A stretch of 64,000 nt of DNA. It comes from Actinomycetota bacterium. Lineage in GTDB: Bacteria; Actinomycetota; Actinomycetes; Mycobacteriales; Pseudonocardiaceae. This document shows positions 40,794 through 49,912 of the stretch, piece by piece. Position 1 is the stretch's first letter. Every line of letters starts with the position of its first letter. A model generated the notes under the pieces. It had not been told where the DNA came from, searched no databases, and saw only the letters and a list, made by a program, of their open reading frames with translations. The position numbers and the translations under genes are program-made. Location: contig JAJPIR010000084.1 in the NCBI GenBank assembly GCA_021324675.1, forward strand, positions 1 to 64,000, given 5' to 3'.

Positions 40794-41564
40794 ATGCGTA
40801 GCCGAGTAACTGATCGATTCACTCGATTCGTGAAAGACATCCTACCGATCCCCGCAGCGGTCGCTCTTTTAGCAATACTTATTTTTACCGGGGTCACAAG
40901 CGCCCTTGTTAACTTCAAGCAACTTGACGACGCCCTTGGCCCACTCGGCCTATCTATGCTGTTCGTTATGGTTATTGGAGCGTCGGCAATTTGGGTGCTG
41001 CGGAAGCTTAAGATTTTACATGGCAAACGTTTCTGGATTGCGAGCGTGATACTAGCATTTTCCCTAATTGCTATTCCTGGCATAATCGTGGCGCCTCGGG
41101 TGGCCACGTTATTCTTGCCCAGCACCCAGGCTCCTGCTTTTTCGGCTCCTCCTCCGCCACCTCCTCCACCGGTCCCAGCGGGCAAGACCCGTATACAGGC
41201 TCAGGAGGTCGACGTACTGGCTACCGAAGATTGGCACAGGACTGGCATCATCGTGGAGAAGGGCCAAACAATCAGAATAGTTGCGTCAGGACAGTGGTCA
41301 CCCTTTACCCCGCGTCTATTTGATGCGCGCGGCTGCATCGATACTAGCCTTTGTACACAAGACCCCAAGCAAGACGCTAGCGACATTTGTTGCATGCCGA
41401 ATGGTGGACTGCTCGGACGAATCGCGAACCAACAGCCATTTGCCGTCGGCTTAGGCACTGTTTTCCAGGCGCCAATTCGCGGCGAGTTGCAATTCAGGAT
41501 TAATGACGTCGTGCAACACGATAACTCTGGCCAGCTCACGGTTGACGTAGAAATCTATAGCTAA
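40794..41564 (+). CDS. membrane protein with C-terminal PA-IL (LecA)-like domain
   Basis: TM segments, poly-Pro linker, then WHRTGIIVEKGQTIRIVASGQW...GGLLGRIANQQPFAVGLG...GELQFRINDVVQHDNSGQLTVDVEI. Confidence 0.65.
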   Translation: MRSRVTDRFTRFVKDILPIPAAVALLAILIFTGVTSALVNFKQLDDALGPLGLSMLFVMVIGASAIWVLRKLKILHGKRFWIASVILAFSLIAIPGIIVAPRVATLFLPSTQAPAFSAPPPPPPPPVPAGKTRIQAQEVDVLATEDWHRTGIIVEKGQTIRIVASGQWSPFTPRLFDARGCIDTSLCTQDPKQDASDICCMPNGGLLGRIANQQPFAVGLGTVFQAPIRGELQFRINDVVQHDNSGQLTVDVEIYS

Positions 41565-41648
41565 TTAATCACAATCAAAACAAGGTCAGCTCTTGTGGGC
41601 GGCAGGCACCGACCTTGGTTGGCGTGTTTGCTCAGTCTGAGCGAGTTC

Positions 41649-42407
41649 TTATTCGGGAGATTCCTTAAAACAGGTGAGAATCAAGAAGGGGCCGATGATA
41701 GACTCATCCGTTCCGACGAAGGAATCTTTTAAGGAGGTAGGCGTGTCCGCTGCGCGCACTTCGAAGCCTACGGCCTGTAGCACATCTTGGTAATCATCGA
41801 GGGTCCAATAATGGTCTTCGACTTCTACTACGCGTTCCGGTGTCGTGATGACGCATCGCACCCGGGAGCCGCTGGAAAGGTGTTCAACTGACCCGATCCG
41901 CGTGAAGCTCTTATACATCCGACCAATTGATTTTGGATTCGCAGCCATTAGAAAAAACCGTGCACCTGGTTTCAACACGCGATAGATTTCCGCGCTTACA
42001 ATGGTCATAGCACGCTTACTCGGTATCTCGGTGTAGACACTACAGCTGATCGCACCATCCATTGACTCATTCGCGACCGGGAGGGTTTGGCCAATGAGTG
42101 CGTACGCGACCTTAGGAACACGCTGCAATTTTGCCCGCTGCACCATAGTGTAATTGTGGTCGACACCAAACACTAAAGTTGCCCCGAGGCTCCGAAGAAA
42201 AAGGGAACTGCGTCCTGCGCCCGCGCCGAAGTCCAGCCACCGTGTACCGGTGAGATCTCCCAACTTCTCGGCAAGGGCATCGAATCCGATTTCATAGGAG
42301 GTGCCTGCAATTTCCAGACTACCGTATGCATCCGCATCCTGTGTTAAGTACGTGAAGGCGTCACTACCGTGAGGGCCATTTTGCTGTCTCATGGGACGCT
42401 GCCGCAT
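41649..42407 (-). CDS. class I SAM methyltransferase (copy 2)
   Basis: near-identical N- and C-terminal blocks to copy 1. Confidence 0.8.
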   Translation of the reverse strand: MRQRPMRQQNGPHGSDAFTYLTQDADAYGSLEIAGTSYEIGFDALAEKLGDLTGTRWLDFGAGAGRSSLFLRSLGATLVFGVDHNYTMVQRAKLQRVPKVAYALIGQTLPVANESMDGAISCSVYTEIPSKRAMTIVSAEIYRVLKPGARFFLMAANPKSIGRMYKSFTRIGSVEHLSSGSRVRCVITTPERVVEVEDHYWTLDDYQDVLQAVGFEVRAADTPTSLKDSFVGTDESIIGPFLILTCFKESPE

Positions 42408-42622
42408 ACCACTAGTCTACATCCTCTTCGCGGAATCACTCTGACTAGCTTCTGCGGGATCGTCCTTGCCGTAACCAAAACCCCGTGGCTCCATGTACTC
42501 TACTCCTTTCGCGCTGCCTCCTGACAGCCAGTGTACAGCGGCGCAGAAGTGACAGCGTCCGTAGAAACAGTATTCTCCGACGTAACCAACAGCGGATAGG
42601 ATCCGCCTGGTAAAGTATCGGC

Positions 42623-43126
42623 GTGTCGCGACTTACCGATCTTGCTACCGACTTGGACGTAGAATTTGACCGCCTTCTGCAAGCGCAAGACGCGGATGAA
42701 CAACGTCGCGCGCTACGAAACGTGCTGGAAATTCTCTATTCGCTTCGGTGTCACCGGGAAGAACACACGCATCCTTCGCCATCGGCGTATCGAAGTCGTG
42801 CGAGTGTATGTCACGGTGGTCGTGTGACCGAGGGGATTATTCTCCTACGGGGCCAGATGATGCACAAGGTGACCAAGCGTTTCGACCCAGAGAAGCGGGG
42901 ACTCTACCCAGGCCCGAAGACGTATCCAGGCAAATGCACGTTTCCAGGGTCAAATCTGACGTGGCTTCATCCGCAGGAGATGCCCGATCGAATGCCACCT
43001 GAGGTAGTCAATGACGTCCGGTATGGCGCCTACGTAGCGGATGTGTCCGGCCGCCCAGTACTGGAGACTCTTCAGATTGCAAAGGACTTTTTGGTTAACG
43101 ACCCTGTATTAGGGCCGCTCCCGTAA
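42623..43126 (+). CDS. hypothetical protein
   Basis: 167-aa ORF. Confidence 0.5.
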   Translation: MSRLTDLATDLDVEFDRLLQAQDADEQRRALRNVLEILYSLRCHREEHTHPSPSAYRSRASVCHGGRVTEGIILLRGQMMHKVTKRFDPEKRGLYPGPKTYPGKCTFPGSNLTWLHPQEMPDRMPPEVVNDVRYGAYVADVSGRPVLETLQIAKDFLVNDPVLGPLP

Positions 43127-43194
43127 ACGTTGGACGAAAGCCCAGCCCTTTTCTTATTGACAATTTGGGTAATACTTGCTATAAGAATAGTACC

Positions 43195-43470
43195 ATGAAT
43201 TCTGGTATTACTACCATACTTGATACCACAGTGACCACGAAAGGGCAGGTCGCCATTCCCGCAGAAATTCGGCACCACCTTGGGGTCAAACCAAGGGACA
43301 AGGTGCGGTTTGCGGTTGAGGAGGATGGCTCAGTCCGAATTGCGGCTGCGCCTTTGGAGCTGGACGCCCTGTTTGGCGCGATCAAGCCAGTGGGGCCGCA
43401 CAAGGACGATACGACATTGCGACAGGAATTTGCGGAAGGAGTGGCCGACGCTGTCCAGCGTGAGGGTTAG
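43195..43470 (+). CDS. AbrB/MazE-type antitoxin
   Basis: TTVTTKGQVAIPAEIRHHLGVKPRDKVRFAVEEDGSVRI. Confidence 0.88.
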   Translation: MNSGITTILDTTVTTKGQVAIPAEIRHHLGVKPRDKVRFAVEEDGSVRIAAAPLELDALFGAIKPVGPHKDDTTLRQEFAEGVADAVQREG

Positions 43471-43473
43471 CGT

Positions 43474-43926
43474 ATGCCGCGTCGGTTCGTGGATACCAAC
43501 CTCTTCGTGCGGTTCCTCACCACAGCTGAACCGACGCACGCTGCTGCCGCACGCGATCTTTTCCATCGGATCGGCGCCGGCCAAGAGAAGGCCGTCACTT
43601 CGCCGCTGGTCCTCTTTGAGGTCATCTTCACGCTCCACAGCCCCCGCTCGTACAACTAACCGAAGGAGCGGATCGTTCAGGTGGTGTCCCCACTTATCAA
43701 GCTCCCTGGGCTCCGGGTTGACGAGAGGAAGCTCTGGTTAGAAGCATTCTCTGTCTGGCTCACGTATTCACTCGACTTTCCGGACGCGTACAACGGAGCG
43801 TATATGCGCGCTCGCGGCGTGAAGGAAATCTACTCATGGGACAAGGGATTTGACGATGTATCGGATATCGTGCGGATTGATGCAGGTGATGGGCGTCGGG
43901 ATGACACTGGGGAAGAGGCAGCATGA
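43474..43926 (+). pseudogene. PIN-domain toxin interrupted by in-frame TAA at 43657-43659
   Basis: MPRRFVDTNLFVRFLT...LHSPRSYN*PKERIVQVVSPLIKLPGLRV...DFPDAYNGAYMRARGVKEIYSWDKGFDDVS in one frame. Confidence 0.8.
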
Positions 43927-44023
43927 GGTACGCACAGCGTATATTGTCGTGGGGCTGAGCCACACCTCTCTGTTTGTCTTATTGACAATGATATATGTCA
44001 TGTGTTATAAGTGCTGCATACCT

Positions 44024-44281
44024 ATGATTCGAACACAAGTCTATTTAACAGAAGAACAAGCACGGGATATCAAGCTGCAGGCGCTCCGCGAGAAAAAGCG
44101 GGAAGCTGAAGTGATCCGTGAACTACTCGACAAAGGGCTTCGAGTCACTCACGCTGCAACTGGTGAGACGACTGGTCACGCGCTGATGAAGCTGGTTGAC
44201 CTTGGCAAACGCCTGGGCATGACAGGGCCAAGAGACTTATCGACGAATCTTGACGACTACCTGTATGGAGACAAAGAATAG
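44024..44281 (+). CDS. RHH antitoxin
   Basis: MIRTQVYLTEEQARDIKLQALREKKREAEVIRELLDKGLR. Confidence 0.8.
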   Translation: MIRTQVYLTEEQARDIKLQALREKKREAEVIRELLDKGLRVTHAATGETTGHALMKLVDLGKRLGMTGPRDLSTNLDDYLYGDKE

Positions 44282-44690
44282 CAACGACCGACTCATCATC
44301 GCAGATACAAGTGGGCTCCTGTCGCTCGCGATTGATACAGACGCCAATCACCACCTCGCTGTTACTGCAGCGAAGGGCTTAGCAGATAAACAGAGCATGG
44401 TTGTTGTCCCCGGCGAAATCTTCACTGAGACGATCAATGCGCTTGGCAAAAGGTTCGGCCACGCAAGAGCGATCGAAACGGCACAGACACTCACTGAATC
44501 GTCGATTTTGCTGGTTATCGACACTGACGAACTTATTCGCCTCGATGCCCTCAAAATCTTTCGAACTGCTCCGGCAGGTGTCAGTTTCACTGATTGCCTG
44601 GTCATGGCGACAGCCGACAAGTACGAAACCCGGGAAATCTTTGGCTTTGATGAGATCTTCAGCAGACAGGGCTATCAGCTGCCCAGCTGA
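44265..44690 (+). CDS. PIN-domain toxin (VapC)
   Basis: LIIADTSGLLSLAI...VVVPGEIFTETIN...SFTDCLVMATADKYETREIFGFDEIFSRQGY. Confidence 0.85.
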   Translation: METKNSNDRLIIADTSGLLSLAIDTDANHHLAVTAAKGLADKQSMVVVPGEIFTETINALGKRFGHARAIETAQTLTESSILLVIDTDELIRLDALKIFRTAPAGVSFTDCLVMATADKYETREIFGFDEIFSRQGYQLPS

Positions 44691-44932
44691 ACCAATATGA
44701 CACGACGCGTATACAAGCTAGAAACGATGGCGCCGCCGCAAACCGTTCTTGATCGGAGCTTCGCTACCAGGCAGGAGGCGGTAGCCTATGCCGAATCGAT
44801 CTTCCTGCATCCCGATGAGGACTGGCGAGAAACGTTCAGAATCGTCGAGGTGAGCGAGTAAGATCACGTGCCTTTTCGAGCTCGTTTCCGCTGGTCAGCG
44901 CCAATGCTCCGTTGAGCGCCTCCGTAACAAGA

Positions 44933-45124
44933 TTAACCGACCTGCCTGGTGTGATCCCCTACCCCGTTACTGGGGCTCAGGCTGATCATCTCGGCTACTT
45001 TGACCGTCCACTGGTGACCGCAGCTTCCGCAGTACCAGACATCACCGTCTACAGTGCTAAACGCCCAGTAGGTCTTAGCGCTGTCACATGCTGGGCAGTA
45101 CGGGTCGGAATCCTTGTTCATCAT
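44933..45124 (-). CDS. small zinc-ribbon protein
   Basis: CPACDSAKTYWAFSTVDGDVWYCGSCGHQWTVKVAEMI. Confidence 0.65.
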   Translation of the reverse strand: MMNKDSDPYCPACDSAKTYWAFSTVDGDVWYCGSCGHQWTVKVAEMISLSPSNGVGDHTRQVG

Positions 45125-45130
45125 ATGCTC

Positions 45131-45319
45131 CTATTTTGATCGCTTGGGTTGGCTTACGCTGACGATGTCAGCGCGAGTGAAGAGCTCTCCTTGGTCGAGG
45201 CATCCCTGGCACTCCTCACCCGGCGGAGTCTGATGCTCCTTGCATCCCCACACCACCACTCGCGGTTGGTGTTGGCGTCTCCGCCAGTTCCGATGTGCGT
45301 CAGGTGATCCGGTATTCAT
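45131..45319 (-). CDS. small Cys-rich protein
   Basis: CKEHQTPPGEECQGCLDQG. Confidence 0.4.
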   Translation of the reverse strand: MNTGSPDAHRNWRRRQHQPRVVVWGCKEHQTPPGEECQGCLDQGELFTRADIVSVSQPKRSK

Positions 45320-45392
45320 GGTGTCCTCGGTAAGCGCTGATAAGAGTGACGACCGGACGCGGAACGGCCCAACGCCCGGCCGTCAGGTGAGT

Positions 45393-45797
45393 TCAGGCAG
45401 GCTGCTGTTCAGTGGTCGAGTCGGAACTGTTGCCCTTAGCGGTCTTCGTGACTGTTGCTATGGCGTAGCGGAGTGACACTCCGATCTCATCGACCTGAAG
45501 CTCAACAGTGGTTCGTTTCTCACCATCACGTGTTTCAAAGGATCGCTGCCGTAGCCGGCCGACCACAATTACACGAGTACCTTTGGTGAGGCTGTCTGCC
45601 AGATGCTCTGCGCTCTGCTGCCATACGGTACAGCGCATAAACAGTGTGTCCCCGTTGCGCCACTCGTTCGTTGCCTTGTCGAATGTCCTCGAAGTAGATG
45701 CGATAGTGAAGTTTGCTACCGCTGTTCCTGAACCGGTGAAGCGTACTTCTGGTTCGTCAGTCAGATTGCCGGTCAGGGTTACTGTGTTGTCTTGCAT
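45393..45797 (-). CDS. ssb: single-stranded DNA-binding protein
   Basis: [40 protein letters not shown]. Confidence 0.93.
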   Translation of the reverse strand: MQDNTVTLTGNLTDEPEVRFTGSGTAVANFTIASTSRTFDKATNEWRNGDTLFMRCTVWQQSAEHLADSLTKGTRVIVVGRLRQRSFETRDGEKRTTVELQVDEIGVSLRYAIATVTKTAKGNSSDSTTEQQPA

Positions 45798-45837
45798 CGT
45801 GATCGTCTCCATTAGTCGTTGCTGACCCCAGAGGGCG

Positions 45838-45979
45838 GGCGGCGGTGCTCCCCGCCGCCGTAAGAGCGCCGTGCAGCAGCCATAGAGGCTCAGTACCAAG
45901 GGATCAGCAGGAAAGGTCTTGGACGAGCGGAGCGATCCCGAAGGGACGGACAAGATGTTTGCTGCCCCTTGGTACTGAG
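45838..45979 (-). promoter_or_regulatory. structured leader, copy C (upstream of ssb)
   Basis: 14-bp perfect stem 45889-45902/45966-45979, GAGCCTCT, hairpin 45838-45859. Confidence 0.7.
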
Positions 45980-46261
45980 GGATGGCTGATGCGAAGCTCG
46001 GGGTCAGCAACTGCCTGCGCTGGCACACAGAGTTCTTGGCCTGTACTGCTGGTATTGGCTGAGCCGTGATCACGTTACGAGTCCCCCGCACGAGATGCTT
46101 TTTCACCTGCACGACGTATCGACGGTAACGCCACACGACACCCAGGCTGAGTCGAGTTGTAACGACCGCTCCGGGCATCGACTTCACGATGTATTGATGA
46201 ACGTGAGGTGTATTGCAACATGTATTACCGTAAGCAATAAAGTAGCAGGGAGTCAGCAGGG

Positions 46262-46963
46262 ATGGCATGGTGCTGGGGAAACTGGGTTACGATTGATGGC
46301 CATCCTGTCTGCATCGGAAACCGCTCAGCGAAGATCACAGTAGGGATTGCCGCGACCGTTGCGCTGTCCGGCCTTGCCGGCGGCGGCTTAGGTGCCGCGA
46401 CGCCAGCGAGTGGATCGACCGGCGAATATGGTGCCAGACCGCCCCAAAGTCAGCCAAACGCACGGCCCAACGGGAATGAGCCTGAAGCAGGCCCGAGCGA
46501 AATTACTGATTCTTTCAAGGTGACAAGCCGGCTGGAAAAATTGGGCCATCGTGTTGTGAAAGTTTATGCGAAGCGTGACGACGGTAACTGTGCTGGTAAC
46601 TCCGATGGGCAAGTGCAGCGGTTCTTTCGAGAGGTGGCCGAGTGTATCTCACTCTATCGTGAAATTATCGAGGTCCAAGAAACGGCCAATACGTTCCTGT
46701 TCACGACGGCGACGATTGTGATGCCCAACCACGATACCGCATTCCGTCTTCGGCTACTGCTCGATCAGGGCGTAAACGGAGAGATCACCCGATTAGTCCC
46801 AGATCGTGGAAGATACCGCAACATGGATTGGGGCGTTACCCGAGCTACTACGAGCCTCAACAACAGCACCGTTACAACGTATGATGTTAAGATAGTCGGC
46901 CGCACGGTCGTTACTTCCGTCGCGGATTCCTTCCTAGATGAAGGTCTATCTGGTTTGCGCTAG
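46262..46963 (+). CDS. hypothetical exported protein
   Basis: hydrophobic segment [19 protein letters not shown] then soluble domain. Confidence 0.55.
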   Translation: MAWCWGNWVTIDGHPVCIGNRSAKITVGIAATVALSGLAGGGLGAATPASGSTGEYGARPPQSQPNARPNGNEPEAGPSEITDSFKVTSRLEKLGHRVVKVYAKRDDGNCAGNSDGQVQRFFREVAECISLYREIIEVQETANTFLFTTATIVMPNHDTAFRLRLLLDQGVNGEITRLVPDRGRYRNMDWGVTRATTSLNNSTVTTYDVKIVGRTVVTSVADSFLDEGLSGLR

Positions 46964-47048
46964 CGAGGTAAACATGCTAGATGGAACCGACCGACTGCTG
47001 GCGAGGTACCGTTTCGGTAGACGGGTCAACCAGCAGCCGGTCGGAGTC

Positions 47049-47306
47049 TTACTGTTGACAGTAGCATTCTCGGTGCAGTTGATCTGTCTTATATATCAAA
47101 ACGCAGATCGTGCAGCTGGCACCATGAGGACGCACCTCGAACTGGGTTGCACTTCGCGGTAGCACGGCACCGCATCGAGCACCTAGCGCACCGATGGGGT
47201 GATCACCGTCCGGCATGAGCCAATGCCAGAGGTAATCAAAGACCGAAAGTGCCCATTTAGACGGCGCTACGGCAGTCACTGCCTGCTCCCTCTGCGTTCT
47301 TTGCAT
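47049..47306 (-). CDS. small Cys-motif protein
   Basis: RCGAVLPRSATQFEVRPHGASCTICVL. Confidence 0.5.
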   Translation of the reverse strand: MQRTQREQAVTAVAPSKWALSVFDYLWHWLMPDGDHPIGALGARCGAVLPRSATQFEVRPHGASCTICVLIYKTDQLHRECYCQQ

Positions 47307-47500
47307 TGCAGACAGATCTGATCGGGATCAGGCGGCTCACCAGACAGGGCTACGCGGTCTCCAGATAGACCAAGCGGCTTAGGTGTGAACTCAATGCCAC
47401 ATATCGCCGCGACTGTGCCGTTTGGGGATAGGAGTGCTGGACCGAGGTGCGTGTCCTGATCGGCCATTGATCGGAGGTACCAGCTCCGTGAGGCGGTCAT
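47276..47500 (-). CDS. small Cys-motif protein
   Basis: AAICGIEFTPKP...PPDPDQICLQCKERR. Confidence 0.55.
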   Translation of the reverse strand: MTASRSWYLRSMADQDTHLGPALLSPNGTVAAICGIEFTPKPLGLSGDRVALSGEPPDPDQICLQCKERRGSRQ

Positions 47501-47724
47501 CGTGACCTCTGAGCGGGGATGCATAGCGGGCAGTAGCCAGCCTCCCGAGCCACCATGGCAGCAGGCTTGAAGACTTCCGCACACGTCGCGATGTACGTCC
47601 CGCGCGTGAGGCCGCGCTCAGCGGCATCAGGGGTCAGTACGTGTGCAATCAGCGTCTTGGCGTCAACCATCTCCACAGCGCCGCGCTGCCGTGACACCTG
47701 TTGTCCTTTGCTGTGTCTGCCCAT
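47497..47724 (-). CDS. small Cys-motif protein
   Basis: GTYIATCAEVFKPAAMVAREAGYCPLC. Confidence 0.55.
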   Translation of the reverse strand: MGRHSKGQQVSRQRGAVEMVDAKTLIAHVLTPDAAERGLTRGTYIATCAEVFKPAAMVAREAGYCPLCIPAQRSR

Positions 47725-47889
47725 GGTCCTCGTCCTCCCGCGTAGCGGTGTGCCGCCCGTCCTGTCGAGGTAAGACCTGCTCAGGGAGGCCAGCACCGGG
47801 CAGCACAGGCAAGGTACTCTGAGGCACCTGCCCGAGAGGGACAATAGTAGACGCAAGTTCGTCTACGCAATGATATCGCTCGAAAGTGC

Positions 47890-48819
47890 TTGACATACCC
47901 CTTCTTGCTGGGCAGATTTGCCAGGGTGCAAACTGTGGGCTACTACTTGCTCACGGAGGTTGACATGCCCGGCGCCAGCCCGACGGTGCGGCGCCGCCAG
48001 CTGGGGATGGAGCTTCGCCGACTACGAGAAGCAGCAGGCAAGACCCAGCAGCAGGCTGCCGACTGGCTTGAGATTGCCGACACGGGGATCTCCAAGATCG
48101 AGACCGGTAAGCAGCGGATTAACATTGCTCAGCTGCGATCACTGCTCCAGCTCTATGACGTGGGCTCGCCGCATTCTGATTACCTCCTTCAGCTGTGTCG
48201 CGATGCAGCGCAGCGCGGCTGGTCAGTCGAGTACGGCAAGACCGTGCCGACGTGGTTTCGTGACTACCTCGACATGGAAACCGCCGCCGCCGTTGTGTGG
48301 ACCTGGGAGCCGTCGTTTATCCCTGGCCTATTCCAGGTGCCGGAATACACCAGAGCAGTTGCGCTAGCCGATCCCACTGCGCACCCCGAAGACGTTGACC
48401 GCATTGTGCAGCTTCGGGCAGAGCGACAGAGACGGCTTACGGCTGACGACCCGCTCACCGTGCGAGCGATCATCGACCAGGCTGCACTGACTCGGCAGGT
48501 CGGCGGACCTGACGTGATGCGCGCCCAACTGGCACGCCTGCTCGAAGTCGCAAAACTGCCCAACGTCACGGTGCAGGTGATTCCGTTTGCTGCTGGAGCA
48601 CACGCGGGTATGCGTGGCGCGTTCGCCGCGTTGCGATTCCCAGAAACAGCCATGGACACGGTGTACCTAGAGGCATACAGAACTGCGGCCTACGCCGAAG
48701 CGCCAGCGGAGGTGGCGTTTTACATCGACACGTTTGAGAATCTCGCAGCGACAGCGCTGAACCCTGACGAGACAGCAAGGCTTATTCGTTCAATCATCAG
48801 CGGGAACGAGAGTGAGTGA
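47890..48819 (+). CDS. XRE-family regulator with DUF5753 domain
   Basis: LGMELRRLREAAGKTQQQAADWLEIADTGISKIETGKQR...; start likely ~47965. Confidence 0.88.
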   Translation: MTYPFLLGRFARVQTVGYYLLTEVDMPGASPTVRRRQLGMELRRLREAAGKTQQQAADWLEIADTGISKIETGKQRINIAQLRSLLQLYDVGSPHSDYLLQLCRDAAQRGWSVEYGKTVPTWFRDYLDMETAAAVVWTWEPSFIPGLFQVPEYTRAVALADPTAHPEDVDRIVQLRAERQRRLTADDPLTVRAIIDQAALTRQVGGPDVMRAQLARLLEVAKLPNVTVQVIPFAAGAHAGMRGAFAALRFPETAMDTVYLEAYRTAAYAEAPAEVAFYIDTFENLAATALNPDETARLIRSIISGNESE

Positions 48820-48992
48820 TGGAGTGGCACAAGAGTAGCTACAGCAGTGGCACAGGCAACTGCGTGGAGGTTGCGCCTGGCGTACACGTACGCGATAGCA
48901 AGCTGGGTGAGGCCAGCCCAGTGTTAATGGTGTACGAGTCAGGATGGACAGCGTTCACCGCCGCACTAAAGAGTAATCAGTTCGACGCCTAA
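48819..48992 (+). CDS. DUF397 protein
   Basis: overlaps XRE stop (TGATG); MEWHKSSYSSGTGNCVEVAPGVHVRDSKLGEASPVLMVYESGWTAFTAALKSNQFDA. Confidence 0.88.
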   Translation: MEWHKSSYSSGTGNCVEVAPGVHVRDSKLGEASPVLMVYESGWTAFTAALKSNQFDA

Positions 48993-49050
48993 GGAATCTG
49001 ACCAGGCGAGGGGCAACGGAAGCGGCTTGCCCCTCGCGTTCTTTGGCGGG

Positions 49051-49656
49051 CTAAACGTAGGGACGAAACTGATCAACGGCAAGCGCGATCGTGCAGAAAC
49101 TTGCTACTATGGTCGTATAGATCATAATTGAATTTTTGAAATCGTTCTGCACTCTAACGGTTATAACTTCTTCGGTGATGCCACGCGCTCTTAGTCGGGC
49201 GTGTGCGTCCTGTTGTCGCCCTTTGTTGGGGAGTACCTGGTTAGCCGGATAGTACCGCTTTCCGAACCTGGCAAGCGCTTTCATCCAGTAGTGGTTCTGA
49301 CCTCTGCATCCAAAGATGATGCCACGAGTCGGGCTTTGGCATGGTTTGCCAGTTGCCGTGAACGTAACAAGACACTTCGTTCGCACTGTTGTAATATACG
49401 TTATAGCCGGAATGGCGAGAATGAATAAGATGACGAGCGCCAAAAGTCCCCAGAGATGATGCGTAATCATGTAGGACATGGAGCCTGCAATGATCAAAAC
49501 GGTCACCGGTATTGCGATCATCCCGCTATCGCTCTTTTTACGCGGAGCCATGGTATCCGTCCTGCGAATCACAATCTCCTCTTGCACATTGTGACTGAGT
49601 AGGACTCGCGGAACGTTGCAGCGTTCGGGTGAGCTCCCGTACGTGACCTGCGGCAA
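49051..49656 (-). CDS. membrane protein, hypothetical
   Basis: multiple TM; KCLVTFTATGKPCQSPTRGIIFGCRGQNHYW. Confidence 0.6.
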   Translation of the reverse strand: MPQVTYGSSPERCNVPRVLLSHNVQEEIVIRRTDTMAPRKKSDSGMIAIPVTVLIIAGSMSYMITHHLWGLLALVILFILAIPAITYITTVRTKCLVTFTATGKPCQSPTRGIIFGCRGQNHYWMKALARFGKRYYPANQVLPNKGRQQDAHARLRARGITEEVITVRVQNDFKNSIMIYTTIVASFCTIALAVDQFRPYV

Positions 49657-49681
49657 CGGATGGCTACGTCTGTCCGTTATC

Positions 49682-49852
49682 TCACTTTTTGTCGTGATTG
49701 TCGAGCGTTTGATGCCTGCGGATAAGGTCAGCTATGTAGGTTAGTACCGCGAGATCTTCCACCCGTGCAGGAAGTCCCTGCGCTAGTCGTGTCTGGATCA
49801 CCCACGCTTCAAAGTCATCTGAGGGATCATGCGGAGTACCCGACTGCTCCAT
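49682..49852 (-). CDS. 56-aa protein downstream of leader copy D
   Basis: MEQSGTPHDPSDDFEAWVIQTRLAQGLPARVEDLAVLTYIADLIRRHQTLDNHDKK. Confidence 0.5.
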   Translation of the reverse strand: MEQSGTPHDPSDDFEAWVIQTRLAQGLPARVEDLAVLTYIADLIRRHQTLDNHDKK

Positions 49853-49912
49853 CGCCACTGCCTTGCGACTCGTGCGTCTGCCTCAGAGGTGTCGAGCGGG
49901 TGGCATGACTGG

